Source: Exiguobacterium marinum DSM 16307 (lineage in GTDB: Bacteria; Bacillota; Bacilli; Exiguobacteriales; Exiguobacteriaceae). From it: 64,000 nt of DNA. Positions 36,732 to 44,452 of the stretch are shown piece after piece. The notes below the pieces were generated by a model. It saw only the letters and a program-made list of their open reading frames with translations. It was not told where the DNA came from and did no database searches. The DNA is taken from positions 194,501 to 258,500 of the forward strand of contig NZ_KK211189.1 in NCBI RefSeq assembly GCF_000620845.1, read 5' to 3'. A program made the translations under genes and the position numbers. Within the stretch, counting starts at the first letter, position 1, and every line of letters starts with the position of its first letter.

Positions 36732-37746
36732 CGCTTCCGTTTGAACTTGTTAACTTCACTTCAATCGCCCCGTCCCCAAACACGCATTCTTTCGATCGTT
36801 CGCCGAACACATCAACTTTACCATTTCGAGACTTCGCTCGAATCGTCACATCTTCCGGACGTTCATCGACATGTAAGTCAATTTTTCCATTGCTCGATTT
36901 TAACCGAATCGGTGCTTGAATCGCTTGTACGGAACAGTCAATCCGACCGTTTGACGTTTTGGCATCAATCGCCCCCGTGACGTGATCGACATCGATTCGA
37001 CCGTTCGAGGAATGGATGTTGATGCGCTCCAGTCGAGAGTGTTTCGCTTCCACGCGACCATTTGAGGAGTGAAGCTCCCAATCATGACCGTGACAACTCG
37101 ACGCAAGCACTTTTCCGTTCGAGGTGCGCAGTACACCGTGTTTCGCTTGAATCTGATGCGCGACGACTCGACCGTTCTCACTCTCGACATGTAATCGTTC
37201 CGCTTGGAGGTCCTGTACATCACTCGTACCGTGGCGGTTTTTCAATTGAATTTGATGATAGGCGTGATGTGGCAATTCAACCCGAAGCACCGGTGCTTTC
37301 GACCCGAACCACGAAAATAGATCAGATAGACCAAAACGACGTTCTGATTCGATTCGAATCTCCAATGTGTCCCCAACGATGTCCATCGCGACCCCATGAT
37401 CCGTCTCTGTTTCGAGCGTTGCGTAAGCATAACCATCTTGTGATGGAGTGACGAACACTTGCGCATTTTGTACTTGAATGAGGACACTTTGAAAGGCTAC
37501 CGTCGAACTTTTAACAACCGCGGGTGGTCGTATCGACTCCGATACTTCAAAATCGACGGAGGCGAGCAGTTCCGAGGCGAGTATGCTCGGTTCCCCTAAC
37601 TCGCGTGCCATCTCTTCATCACTTCTTCCTTCTAATCGGCCGCTCGAGAAATACTCGGACACATCTCGTAATATATCGAGGCGATCCTTCACCTTTACTT
37701 TCATCAATAATTGCTCAAGCTCTGACAAGTACTGTTCTTCATTCAT
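36718..37746 (-). CDS. DUF1700-DUF4097 fusion protein
   Basis: 342 residues. The N-terminus (1-60) is a HAAS/DUF1700-like helical region (YLSELEQLLMKVKVKDRLDI). The remainder is a beta-solenoid of the DUF4097 type with SSNGRI or SSNGK recurring six to seven times between about 190 and 342. No signal peptide or membrane segment, so it may act in the cytoplasm. Its start overlaps the padR stop by four bases, and this PadR-HAAS-DUF4097 order is a common Firmicute envelope-stress arrangement. The stop lies 8 bases outside the IS. Confidence 0.8.
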   Translation of the reverse strand: MNEEQYLSELEQLLMKVKVKDRLDILRDVSEYFSSGRLEGRSDEEMARELGEPSILASELLASVDFEVSESIRPPAVVKSSTVAFQSVLIQVQNAQVFVTPSQDGYAYATLETETDHGVAMDIVGDTLEIRIESERRFGLSDLFSWFGSKAPVLRVELPHHAYHQIQLKNRHGTSDVQDLQAERLHVESENGRVVAHQIQAKHGVLRTSNGKVLASSCHGHDWELHSSNGRVEAKHSRLERINIHSSNGRIDVDHVTGAIDAKTSNGRIDCSVQAIQAPIRLKSSNGKIDLHVDERPEDVTIRAKSRNGKVDVFGERSKECVFGDGAIEVKLTSSNGSVTVS

Positions 37747-38063
37747 CTGTCGTCTCCCCCTCGGATTAAGTCATTGACGCCGTTTGTGAATACATCCCAT
37801 TCCGCTCGCAACTCAGTCAAATGTGTTTTCCCTTGTTCCGTAATCTGATAATACTTTCGCGGTGGCCCTTCCCCGGACTCCGTTAAATACGTCGTGAAAT
37901 AGCCATCTGTCGTCAGTCGACGTAACAATGGATAAACAGCACCTTCCGAAATTGCCACTTTGGCCGAAATCGCTTGAACGAGTTCATAGCCGTAGCGGTC
38001 TTGTTCTGCCACAAGCGCCAGTACACAAAGATTCAACACACCTTTTTTGAATTGAGGATTCAT
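37743..38063 (-). CDS. PadR-family transcriptional regulator
   Basis: 106 residues: a winged helix (KGVLNLCVLALVAEQDRYGYELVQAIS, with EGAVYPLLRRLTTDGYF) and a short C-terminal dimerisation helix, the PadR-s2 subfamily. It is a likely repressor of its own operon. Starts with ATG 38063; the gene is divergent from the histidine kinase gene, with two operator-like repeats between. Confidence 0.88.
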   Translation of the reverse strand: MNPQFKKGVLNLCVLALVAEQDRYGYELVQAISAKVAISEGAVYPLLRRLTTDGYFTTYLTESGEGPPRKYYQITEQGKTHLTELRAEWDVFTNGVNDLIRGGDDR

Positions 38064-38077
38064 GATCCCACCCCCCT

Positions 38078-38129
38078 ACTATACATAGAACAATAGCACA
38101 TCATTTACTACTATTCAATAAACAATAGT
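38078..38129. promoter_or_regulatory. two PadR-like operators
   Basis: ACTATACATAGAACAATAGC (38078-38097) and ACTATTCAATAAACAATAGT (38110-38129) are similar 20-bp inverted repeats starting 32 bp apart, between divergent padR and kinase genes. The first overlaps a TATAGT that could be the padR -10 element. Confidence 0.55.
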
Positions 38130-38253
38130 GAGTATTCCCCTAATTTCTTAATATATAGCATCTGAGGAAATGAATCTGTACAATGAAAGAACGACACTCG
38201 TAGGATATTTGTCACAGCCGGAATGTTCATCATTCCAGGAAGGAACGGTCTTT

Positions 38254-40209
38254 ATGAAGTCATGGATTGACCAACAGATTGGAAGACAATTTTTATTCGT
38301 CTTCTACTTATTCATCGGACTGATTCTCCTCACGTCTCTTGCCGTATATGTGTATACGGAAAACCAAATCGAACAGACGACATCATCGCTCGAGAACATT
38401 AGTGAACGGCGCACGAATGCGACCGAATTGTTCGAGACATGGCAGTCGATGCAATATGAAATGCGTGGATACGTTATCCTCGGGGACGACGCGATGTTAG
38501 AGCGCGTCCAAGAAAAGCAAGTCTTGATTGACGAACAGACGACTTGGTTCGAACAGAACGCCGTGACCGATAAGGAAAAAACGTACGCGGGAGATGCTCG
38601 TACGCTCTTTGTCGCTTATCAGGAACGCGTCATGCCGAGCCTTGAACGTTATGTAGAAGGAAAGCGGAGCGGAAGTGTCACCGAGCCTTTCTTGAAAATG
38701 CCGACACTCGGGAAAGTAAATCCACAAAAAGAACCGCCGACGGATCGTAAATTCAAAATCAATTCGAAAAGTGCTGCAGATATGAGCGCGAGCATTGTCG
38801 ATATGGAGAGCGTCTTCACGAAATACCGGAACTCACTGAACGCAGAGGAGGACGCCCTCCGTGCCCAACTTGCGACCCATACGAAATGGGCACAGGCACT
38901 TTGGCTTCTTTCTTTACTCGGTGTTTTATTCATTCTCTTCATCGTTGCCCGTCCTTACGTCAGACGATTGACAGGGCAACTTCAGGAGTTGATTGAAAAT
39001 AGTAAGCGTCTTGCTGGAGAGCGACAGCCGGTCATCCCGGCAACTGCTCAATCTAAAAATGAAGTCGGGCAATTGACGACATCTTTCCGCCAGATGGCTT
39101 CGTCCCTCACGACACAACGTCATCGAATCGAGGAAGAACGTGAAAAGACAGCACGTCTTCTCCACTCGATTCGGGATGCTGTCATCTATGTGGAGCACAC
39201 AACAAAAGAAAAAGTAGCCAATCAGGCACTCTTCGTCTTGTTTAATCAACCGATTACGAAACGAAATGAAGTCGATTTATATCGATTAGATGTGAGTCTA
39301 GAAGAACTCGGCCTCCAGGTCGACCAAAAGGATGCGTTTTTCGCCTTCATGGAACGGTCCTTCGATGGACAGTGTAAAGAAGAGAGCGTCACGTTCTCGA
39401 TGAATCAAGAAGAGCGCTTCATTCAAATGTATGCGGAGAAGGTTTACTTGAGAGGGACACGCCACGGTACGATGCTTGTCTTCCGTGATGTGACACATGA
39501 GACTGAAGTCGACCGCCTGAAAACCGAGCTTGTGTCGACTGTATCTCACGAACTCCGTACGCCGCTCACAAGTATCATCGGTTTCACAGAACTACTTCGT
39601 TTCCGTAAACTGTCTCCTGAACGTTCCGAAAAATATTTAGGAATGATTCATCAAGAGACATTGCGTCTCGAAGACTTGATTTCAAACTTGCTTGATGTGC
39701 AGCGGATGGAGTCTGGCAAACAGACGTACCATAACGAACCAGAACGTCTATCCGTCATTCTCGAACAGGCCATCACGGTGCACCAAGGATCAAGCCAACA
39801 CCATCGCATCACGTTTGATTGTCAGGAAGATGTCTATGTATACGGAGACCGGACACGACTCGGACAACTATTTACGAATTTGCTGCATAATGCAGTCAAG
39901 TATTCTCCAAAGGGTGGCGATATCAATGTTCGTGTCGCATATGAACGACCCGACTGGATTGATATTTCGATTGAAGATCATGGAATCGGAATTCCTCAGA
40001 CGGCGCTGCCGAAGCTGTTTGACAAGTTCTATCGCGTCGACAATTCCGCAAGTCGTAAAATTGGGGGCACGGGTCTCGGGCTCGCGATTTGTAAAGAAAT
40101 TGCAGAGGGTCACGGTGGTGCAATCCACGCCACATCAAACATCGGCAAAGGTTCCATTTTCACCGTGAGTCTCCCAAAAATGGATCTATCGAATCAAATG
40201 AGTAGTTAA
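38254..40209 (+). CDS. sensor histidine kinase, orphan
   Basis: 651 residues from ATG 38254 after AGGAAGGAAC; an in-frame ATG at 38170 lacks spacing. Order: membrane segment (about 12-32), a CHASE3-like helical outer domain (about 35-205), a second membrane segment (about 215-235), HAMP (235-290), a degenerate PAS-like region, HisKA with His432 in SHELRTP, and HATPase (GDRTRLGQLFTNLLHNAVKY, then GIGIP and GTGLGL). No response regulator gene adjoins it. The signal is unknown. Confidence 0.88.
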   Translation: MKSWIDQQIGRQFLFVFYLFIGLILLTSLAVYVYTENQIEQTTSSLENISERRTNATELFETWQSMQYEMRGYVILGDDAMLERVQEKQVLIDEQTTWFEQNAVTDKEKTYAGDARTLFVAYQERVMPSLERYVEGKRSGSVTEPFLKMPTLGKVNPQKEPPTDRKFKINSKSAADMSASIVDMESVFTKYRNSLNAEEDALRAQLATHTKWAQALWLLSLLGVLFILFIVARPYVRRLTGQLQELIENSKRLAGERQPVIPATAQSKNEVGQLTTSFRQMASSLTTQRHRIEEEREKTARLLHSIRDAVIYVEHTTKEKVANQALFVLFNQPITKRNEVDLYRLDVSLEELGLQVDQKDAFFAFMERSFDGQCKEESVTFSMNQEERFIQMYAEKVYLRGTRHGTMLVFRDVTHETEVDRLKTELVSTVSHELRTPLTSIIGFTELLRFRKLSPERSEKYLGMIHQETLRLEDLISNLLDVQRMESGKQTYHNEPERLSVILEQAITVHQGSSQHHRITFDCQEDVYVYGDRTRLGQLFTNLLHNAVKYSPKGGDINVRVAYERPDWIDISIEDHGIGIPQTALPKLFDKFYRVDNSASRKIGGTGLGLAICKEIAEGHGGAIHATSNIGKGSIFTVSLPKMDLSNQMSS

Positions 40210-40216
40210 TGATAAT

Positions 40217-40248
40217 AAGCCATCGCCTTTATGGGGGATGGCTTCTTT
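40217..40248 (+). terminator. terminator of the kinase gene
   Basis: AAGCCATC pairs with GATGGCTT and is followed by CTTTAT. The remaining bases to 40344 hold no gene that I can see. Confidence 0.6.
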
Positions 40249-40344
40249 ATATTGACAAAGTATTAGTCATGAAAAGAGTTAAAGTATTTTTAAATAAAGT
40301 GACATTCTTCAGTTAAAGCATTGATTGCATCATCTAACGTGAAC

Positions 40345-41118
40345 TCAAAGATACGAAATGGAATTCAAGGTTTCCATGAGCTCCTGTCTATATTCTTCAT
40401 CATATACATCTGGATGAACTTCAGCAAACTGCTCAAGATCATTATCATAGTATTTGCCTGACGCATGTTCAAATTCATCTGAAGTGACAGCATCACGTAA
40501 AACTTTCGCTCCAATCATCAAATTATGACCATCGATTCCATAAGCACTTTTCACCATTTTACTACCCAACAAGGACTTTGGATTGACCGCTATGAAAGTC
40601 TGAGGGTATTTTTTCGATAATTCATACGTCCACATGGTAATTGCCAGTTTACTTTGTGCGTATGCGTCACCGTCCGTGATAGGTGAATGACCTTGTAACG
40701 CCCCGTAGTCTAATCGTGCCTGGGCAGCAGATGACACATTGACGACTCGCCCTGTTACAGGAAGTAAAGGCAACAGTCTCTTAGTCAAAACATACGGTGC
40801 TATCGCATTCACGATGAAGCGAAAATCCCAACCGTTCTCCCCAAGCCGGGACTTGGCCCCATAGATTCCAGCATTATTAATTAGGACATCAATCGAATTA
40901 TGTTCTTTTAGTAGTCGGTCAGCGAATAACATGACGTCCTCTGACTTCGAAAGATCAGCAATATACGAAGTGACACGATTGGAGTCGAATTTTCGCACGA
41001 CAGCCGCTAGTTTTTGTTCGTCTCGACCATGAACCAAAACCTCATGACCTTCCTCAATCAAAAGTTTGGCAGTCGCTAGTCCGATTCCGTCTGTGGCACC
41101 GGTAACGAGAATCTTCAT
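40345..41118 (-). CDS. short-chain dehydrogenase
   Basis: 257 residues, classic SDR: cofactor motif GATDGIGLATAKL (7-19), LINNAGIYG, and YAQSKLAI with the catalytic Tyr and Lys near 155-159. Substrate unknown. The ATG (41118) coincides with the last base of the nitroreductase stop, so it is translated with it. Part of an HxlR-regulated reductase group. Confidence 0.85.
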   Translation of the reverse strand: MKILVTGATDGIGLATAKLLIEEGHEVLVHGRDEQKLAAVVRKFDSNRVTSYIADLSKSEDVMLFADRLLKEHNSIDVLINNAGIYGAKSRLGENGWDFRFIVNAIAPYVLTKRLLPLLPVTGRVVNVSSAAQARLDYGALQGHSPITDGDAYAQSKLAITMWTYELSKKYPQTFIAVNPKSLLGSKMVKSAYGIDGHNLMIGAKVLRDAVTSDEFEHASGKYYDNDLEQFAEVHPDVYDEEYRQELMETLNSISYL

Positions 41119-41771
41119 TACACTTCCTCAATGATTTCAGCTAAATCAAGACGTGATTTTGGTAAGTCTGCATTGAAATCAGCTTCAGAACGATATCCGA
41201 GTGATACGACAACACAAGATGTGAAGCCTTTTTCCCGTAATCCGAACTCCTCGTCTAACATTTTCATATCTAATCCTTCCATTGGGATTGCATCAATTCC
41301 CAATGAAGCGACACCAAGTAAAAATGAACCTAAGTTCAGATAAACTTGTTTCTCAGTCCAATGAGATAAGTCCTTGTAATCATATTTATGCATATCGACA
41401 AAAATCTTCCGCCCTGCGTGGTTAGCATGCTTGAACTCCTCTTCAGCGAAACGTCCATCCTCATCTTCCTTGTTCGTCACATGTTGAAGATACTCTTCTG
41501 TGATTTCTGTTTTAGATGCGAATACAACGACGGCAGATGCATTCGTCACTTTCGATTCGTTAAAACTATAGAATCCATTCGCTGCTTTTGCGACACGGGC
41601 TTTTCCTTCTTCAGTTGTCGCAAGCACAAAATGCCATGGCTGAACATTCGTTGATGATGGAGAAAGTTGGAGTAGCGACTTGATCGACTCCATGTCCGCT
41701 TCAGAAATTTGTTTGGATACGTCAAACTCTTTTGTTGAGTATCGATCGTTTAATGTCTTAACTAGTTGCAT
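41118..41771 (-). CDS. oxygen-insensitive nitroreductase, NfsB type
   Basis: 217 residues, FMN-dependent NAD(P)H nitroreductase. The sequence follows Escherichia coli NfsB closely from memory: RYSTKEFD, LQLSPSSTNVQPWHFVLA, KQVYLNLGSFLLGVASLGID and FGLREKGFTS. It reduces quinones and nitroaromatics. Likely induced under electrophile stress by the HxlR protein encoded upstream. The close match to an enterobacterial enzyme could reflect transfer, but that is not shown by the sequence alone. Confidence 0.88.
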   Translation of the reverse strand: MQLVKTLNDRYSTKEFDVSKQISEADMESIKSLLQLSPSSTNVQPWHFVLATTEEGKARVAKAANGFYSFNESKVTNASAVVVFASKTEITEEYLQHVTNKEDEDGRFAEEEFKHANHAGRKIFVDMHKYDYKDLSHWTEKQVYLNLGSFLLGVASLGIDAIPMEGLDMKMLDEEFGLREKGFTSCVVVSLGYRSEADFNADLPKSRLDLAEIIEEV

Positions 41772-41814
41772 ATCTACACTTCCTTTTTCGATTTGTAAAA
41801 CTTGATATGCGCCT

Positions 41815-41879
41815 AGTATAGGATTCTCATTACCCGCCTACAAGTACGGACTTCTTTATCCGTACGGACACTTTTGTAC
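41815..41879 (-). promoter_or_regulatory. nitroreductase promoter and HxlR operator candidate
   Basis: On the minus strand TTGTAG (41843-41838), 17 bases, TATACT. Upstream, GTACGGAC occurs twice 18 bp apart (41844 and 41862), flanked by TACAAGT and ACTTTTGTA as imperfect inverted arms. Confidence 0.55.
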
Positions 41880-41888
41880 AGACTACGG

Positions 41889-42257
41889 TTATGCGTCATA
41901 TTCTTCTTCGAAATAAATTTCTCCATATTGATGCTCATCTTGATAATCTTTTCCCCACGATCCTAATTGCTTCAAAATGGGTATGAGCGCTTCGCCAGCC
42001 TCCTTAAGAGAATATTCTGCACGTGGTGGAACTTCGTCATATATTTTTTTAGCCAAGAGATCTGCTTCTACTAGTTCTTTGAGTTGACGAGAAAGTACTC
42101 GTTCATTGATGTTCGGAATTTTACGTTTCAATTCCCCAAATCGGATTACGCCAGCACCGCCTACGTGATAGATGATAAGTGGTTTCCATTTCCCCCCCAT
42201 CACATCGAGCGCCAACTCTACATTACAATAAAAAACCTTATATTCTGCTTCTTTCAT
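41889..42257 (-). CDS. HxlR-family transcriptional regulator
   Basis: 122 residues from ATG 42257 after GAGGAGGG. HxlR/DUF24 winged helix: ALDVMGGKWKPLIIYHV, IRFGELKRKIPNINERVLSRQLKELV, and YDEVPPRAEYSL. The N-terminal Cys at about residue 9 (KVFYCNVELA) matches the sensing cysteine in YodB, CatR and HypR. Likely controls the nitroreductase and SDR genes immediately downstream on the same strand. Confidence 0.85.
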   Translation of the reverse strand: MKEAEYKVFYCNVELALDVMGGKWKPLIIYHVGGAGVIRFGELKRKIPNINERVLSRQLKELVEADLLAKKIYDEVPPRAEYSLKEAGEALIPILKQLGSWGKDYQDEHQYGEIYFEEEYDA

Positions 42258-42283
42258 GATTCCCTCCTCATCATTCCTAACGC

Positions 42284-42308
42284 AAAAAGACACCGTCTCC
42301 GATGTCTT
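42284..42308 (-). terminator. terminator of the mannosylglycerate operon
   Basis: AAGACACCG pairs with CGATGTCTT (one G-T pair) followed by five T on the minus strand. Confidence 0.65.
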
Positions 42309-42313
42309 AAATC

Positions 42314-43249
42314 TTACAGGATACAGTCACTTACAATCCACTCCATCGTTCCTTCAACTTTTAAAGGTTGATGTCCTGCTACCACGATAAAGTGATCACC
42401 TTTACCAACTTGCTCCCCATTGACTCGACCCTCTCCCTCTACTATCGAAACGAGTCTAAAGCGGTCTAAAGGATCAAGCGTGAAACCGGGTTGAACACAC
42501 ATATGATAGACATTGAATTCATTCGTTTCGACCAATGTTGTGATTGTACCATCAGGAATTTTTATTGTTTCTGGGACAATTACTACCTGTTCATTTGGAA
42601 AGTTCGTGACAGCTAATGCTTTTTCTAAATGTAATTCTCTAAGATTCCCCGTCGCGTCGACACGATCAAAATCATATACCCGATATGTCGTATCCGATGA
42701 CTGCTGTGTTTCAAGAATAACGATTCCTTTTCCAATCGCATGAATCGTACCACTTGGAACATAGATGAAATCACCTTTTTTAACAGGGAAGCGACATAAG
42801 AGTTCATCCCACTGCCCATGCTCAATCCGCTCCAAAAATTCTGACTTTGTTTGCGCACCATGACCAAGGATCAATTCTGCATCTGATTCTGCATCGACCA
42901 CATACCAACATTCGGTTTTTCCGTAAGGTTCACCTTCTAAACGTTGCGCCTGATTATCGTTTGGATGAACTTGTACGGATAAGTCTTCCCTCGCATCTAA
43001 CAGCTTGATGAGTAGAGGAAACTCTTCGTTTGTGTACTCTCCGAATAAATAACGGTGATTTTTCCATAGCTCCGCGAGAGACATTCCTTTATATTCTCCA
43101 GAAGAAACGTAGCTCATGCCGTTCGGATGCGCTGATATTCCCCAACATTCTCCAATATTTCCATCTGGAATTTTATAATTGAAGAGCGTGCTTAACTTTC
43201 TACCGCCCCATATTCTCTCTTGAAATACCGGATTAACTTTTAAAATCAT
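42314..43249 (-). CDS. manA: mannose-6-phosphate isomerase, class I
   Basis: 311 residues from ATG 43249 (AAAGGACGGGAAC upstream). Zinc site residues are in QVHPND (about 93-98), TECWYV and VPSGTIHAIGKG; GGRKL at the start is typical of the Bacillus-type enzyme. Converts mannose-6-phosphate to fructose-6-phosphate. It overlaps the end of glxK by 17 bases and is the last gene of the operon, so it supplies the exit for the mannose moiety from MngB. Confidence 0.92.
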   Translation of the reverse strand: MILKVNPVFQERIWGGRKLSTLFNYKIPDGNIGECWGISAHPNGMSYVSSGEYKGMSLAELWKNHRYLFGEYTNEEFPLLIKLLDAREDLSVQVHPNDNQAQRLEGEPYGKTECWYVVDAESDAELILGHGAQTKSEFLERIEHGQWDELLCRFPVKKGDFIYVPSGTIHAIGKGIVILETQQSSDTTYRVYDFDRVDATGNLRELHLEKALAVTNFPNEQVVIVPETIKIPDGTITTLVETNEFNVYHMCVQPGFTLDPLDRFRLVSIVEGEGRVNGEQVGKGDHFIVVAGHQPLKVEGTMEWIVSDCIL

Positions 43250-44393
43250 TGTTCCCGTCCTTTCTGGCTTTGAAAGTAGCATAGCAATGTGCTGCTGTCT
43301 GTTTAAGATGTTCATAAGCGACTTTTGGTTTCATTAACTCTTCGAGAGACATTGGGCCAGACGCAATGGAATGTGCTGCGAGAACGGAAGTATGTTGTAG
43401 CTTTTCAAATGGGATGTTGACACTTCCCCCAAGTAACACTACGGGTATCCGTTCTTCCGCCCCAAGTTTTCCAATCATCAACGGAAGTTTTCCGTTTAAG
43501 GTTTGCTCATCAATTTTCCCTTCACCCGAGATCACTAAAGCATAGTTGGCAATTCTTTCGGGAACATCGTTCAGCGATAACACCAATTCTGCGCCTGATG
43601 TATATTTAGCACCGGCATAAGCGTATAGTGCTCCAGCAATTCCGCCTGCCGCACCGCTTCCGACACATAATTGAACATTCACTCCTGTATCTCGTTCCAT
43701 CATTTTTGCGAAATGTTTCAACCTTTCATCTAGCAACAACACGTCCTCTGGAGTCGCGCCTTTCTGTGGCGCATATACATGTGCCGCCCCCGTCTCTCCG
43801 TAATACGGGTTTTCTACATCGCAGACTAGAACAATCTCTGTGTCTTCTAATCTCTTCTTAAGCTCACTTGAATCACTGCGAACCACAGAATGAAAGTTTT
43901 CGACGTTAGTGACTTCTTTTTGTTTGGCATCGAAGAATATTCCTCCAAGTGCACGTAACATCCCGAATCCGCCGTCCGTCGTTGCGCTCCCGCCTAACCC
44001 GACATAAATCGTTCGACTTCCTTCTTTGATTGCATCAAGGATGAGTTGCCCGACCCCATAAGATGTCGCAAGTCGCGCGTTCCGTTCTTCGATTGGAACT
44101 TGAGGCAATCCACACGCCGCCGAGACTTCGATTACCGCTGTTTGACGTTGTCGATTGATTCCATACGTCGCCACTACTTGTTTTTTTCGTGAGTCCAGCA
44201 CTTCAAGCTCTCGATTTTCTAGTTGTAATGCGTGCCGTAATGCAGAAACCGTTCCTTCTCCTCCATCCGCAACTGTCAAGAGATCAATGCGTTCATTTGG
44301 ATTGACCATTTGGATTCCATCCCTTACAGCTCGATTCGCTTGTTCGGACGTCAGACTTCCTTTAAATGAATCAAGTGCTACTAATACAGCCAT
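43233..44393 (-). CDS. glxK: glycerate kinase, GlxK/GarK family
   Basis: 386 residues from ATG 44393 after GGAGGG. Class of glycerate kinases with DSFKGSLTSEQAN (about 8-20), ADGGEGT and YVGLGGSATTDGGFGMLRAL. Produces 2- or 3-phosphoglycerate from glycerate and ATP. The glycerate is the second product of MngB, and the placement between mngB and manA is the strongest sign that the pathway substrate is mannosylglycerate. Confidence 0.92.
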   Translation of the reverse strand: MAVLVALDSFKGSLTSEQANRAVRDGIQMVNPNERIDLLTVADGGEGTVSALRHALQLENRELEVLDSRKKQVVATYGINRQRQTAVIEVSAACGLPQVPIEERNARLATSYGVGQLILDAIKEGSRTIYVGLGGSATTDGGFGMLRALGGIFFDAKQKEVTNVENFHSVVRSDSSELKKRLEDTEIVLVCDVENPYYGETGAAHVYAPQKGATPEDVLLLDERLKHFAKMMERDTGVNVQLCVGSGAAGGIAGALYAYAGAKYTSGAELVLSLNDVPERIANYALVISGEGKIDEQTLNGKLPLMIGKLGAEERIPVVLLGGSVNIPFEKLQHTSVLAAHSIASGPMSLEELMKPKVAYEHLKQTAAHCYATFKARKDGNNDFKS

Positions 44394-44417
44394 GTTGATT
44401 CCCTCCGTATTAAAATC

Positions 44418-44448
44418 AATCAGGACATGGATCATCCATGTCCTGATT
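44418..44448 (-). terminator. inverted repeat between mngB and glxK
   Basis: AATCAGGACATGG pairs perfectly with CCATGTCCTGATT around ATCAT. On the minus strand GATTTTAAT follows, so it may terminate partly, or protect the 3' end of the mngB message. Confidence 0.6.
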
Positions 44449-44452
44449 CGTT

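Noticed and set aside
41839-41879. CRISPR-like repeats
   Set aside because: Only two short repeats with no spacer pattern, better explained as an operator. No CRISPR array was seen anywhere.
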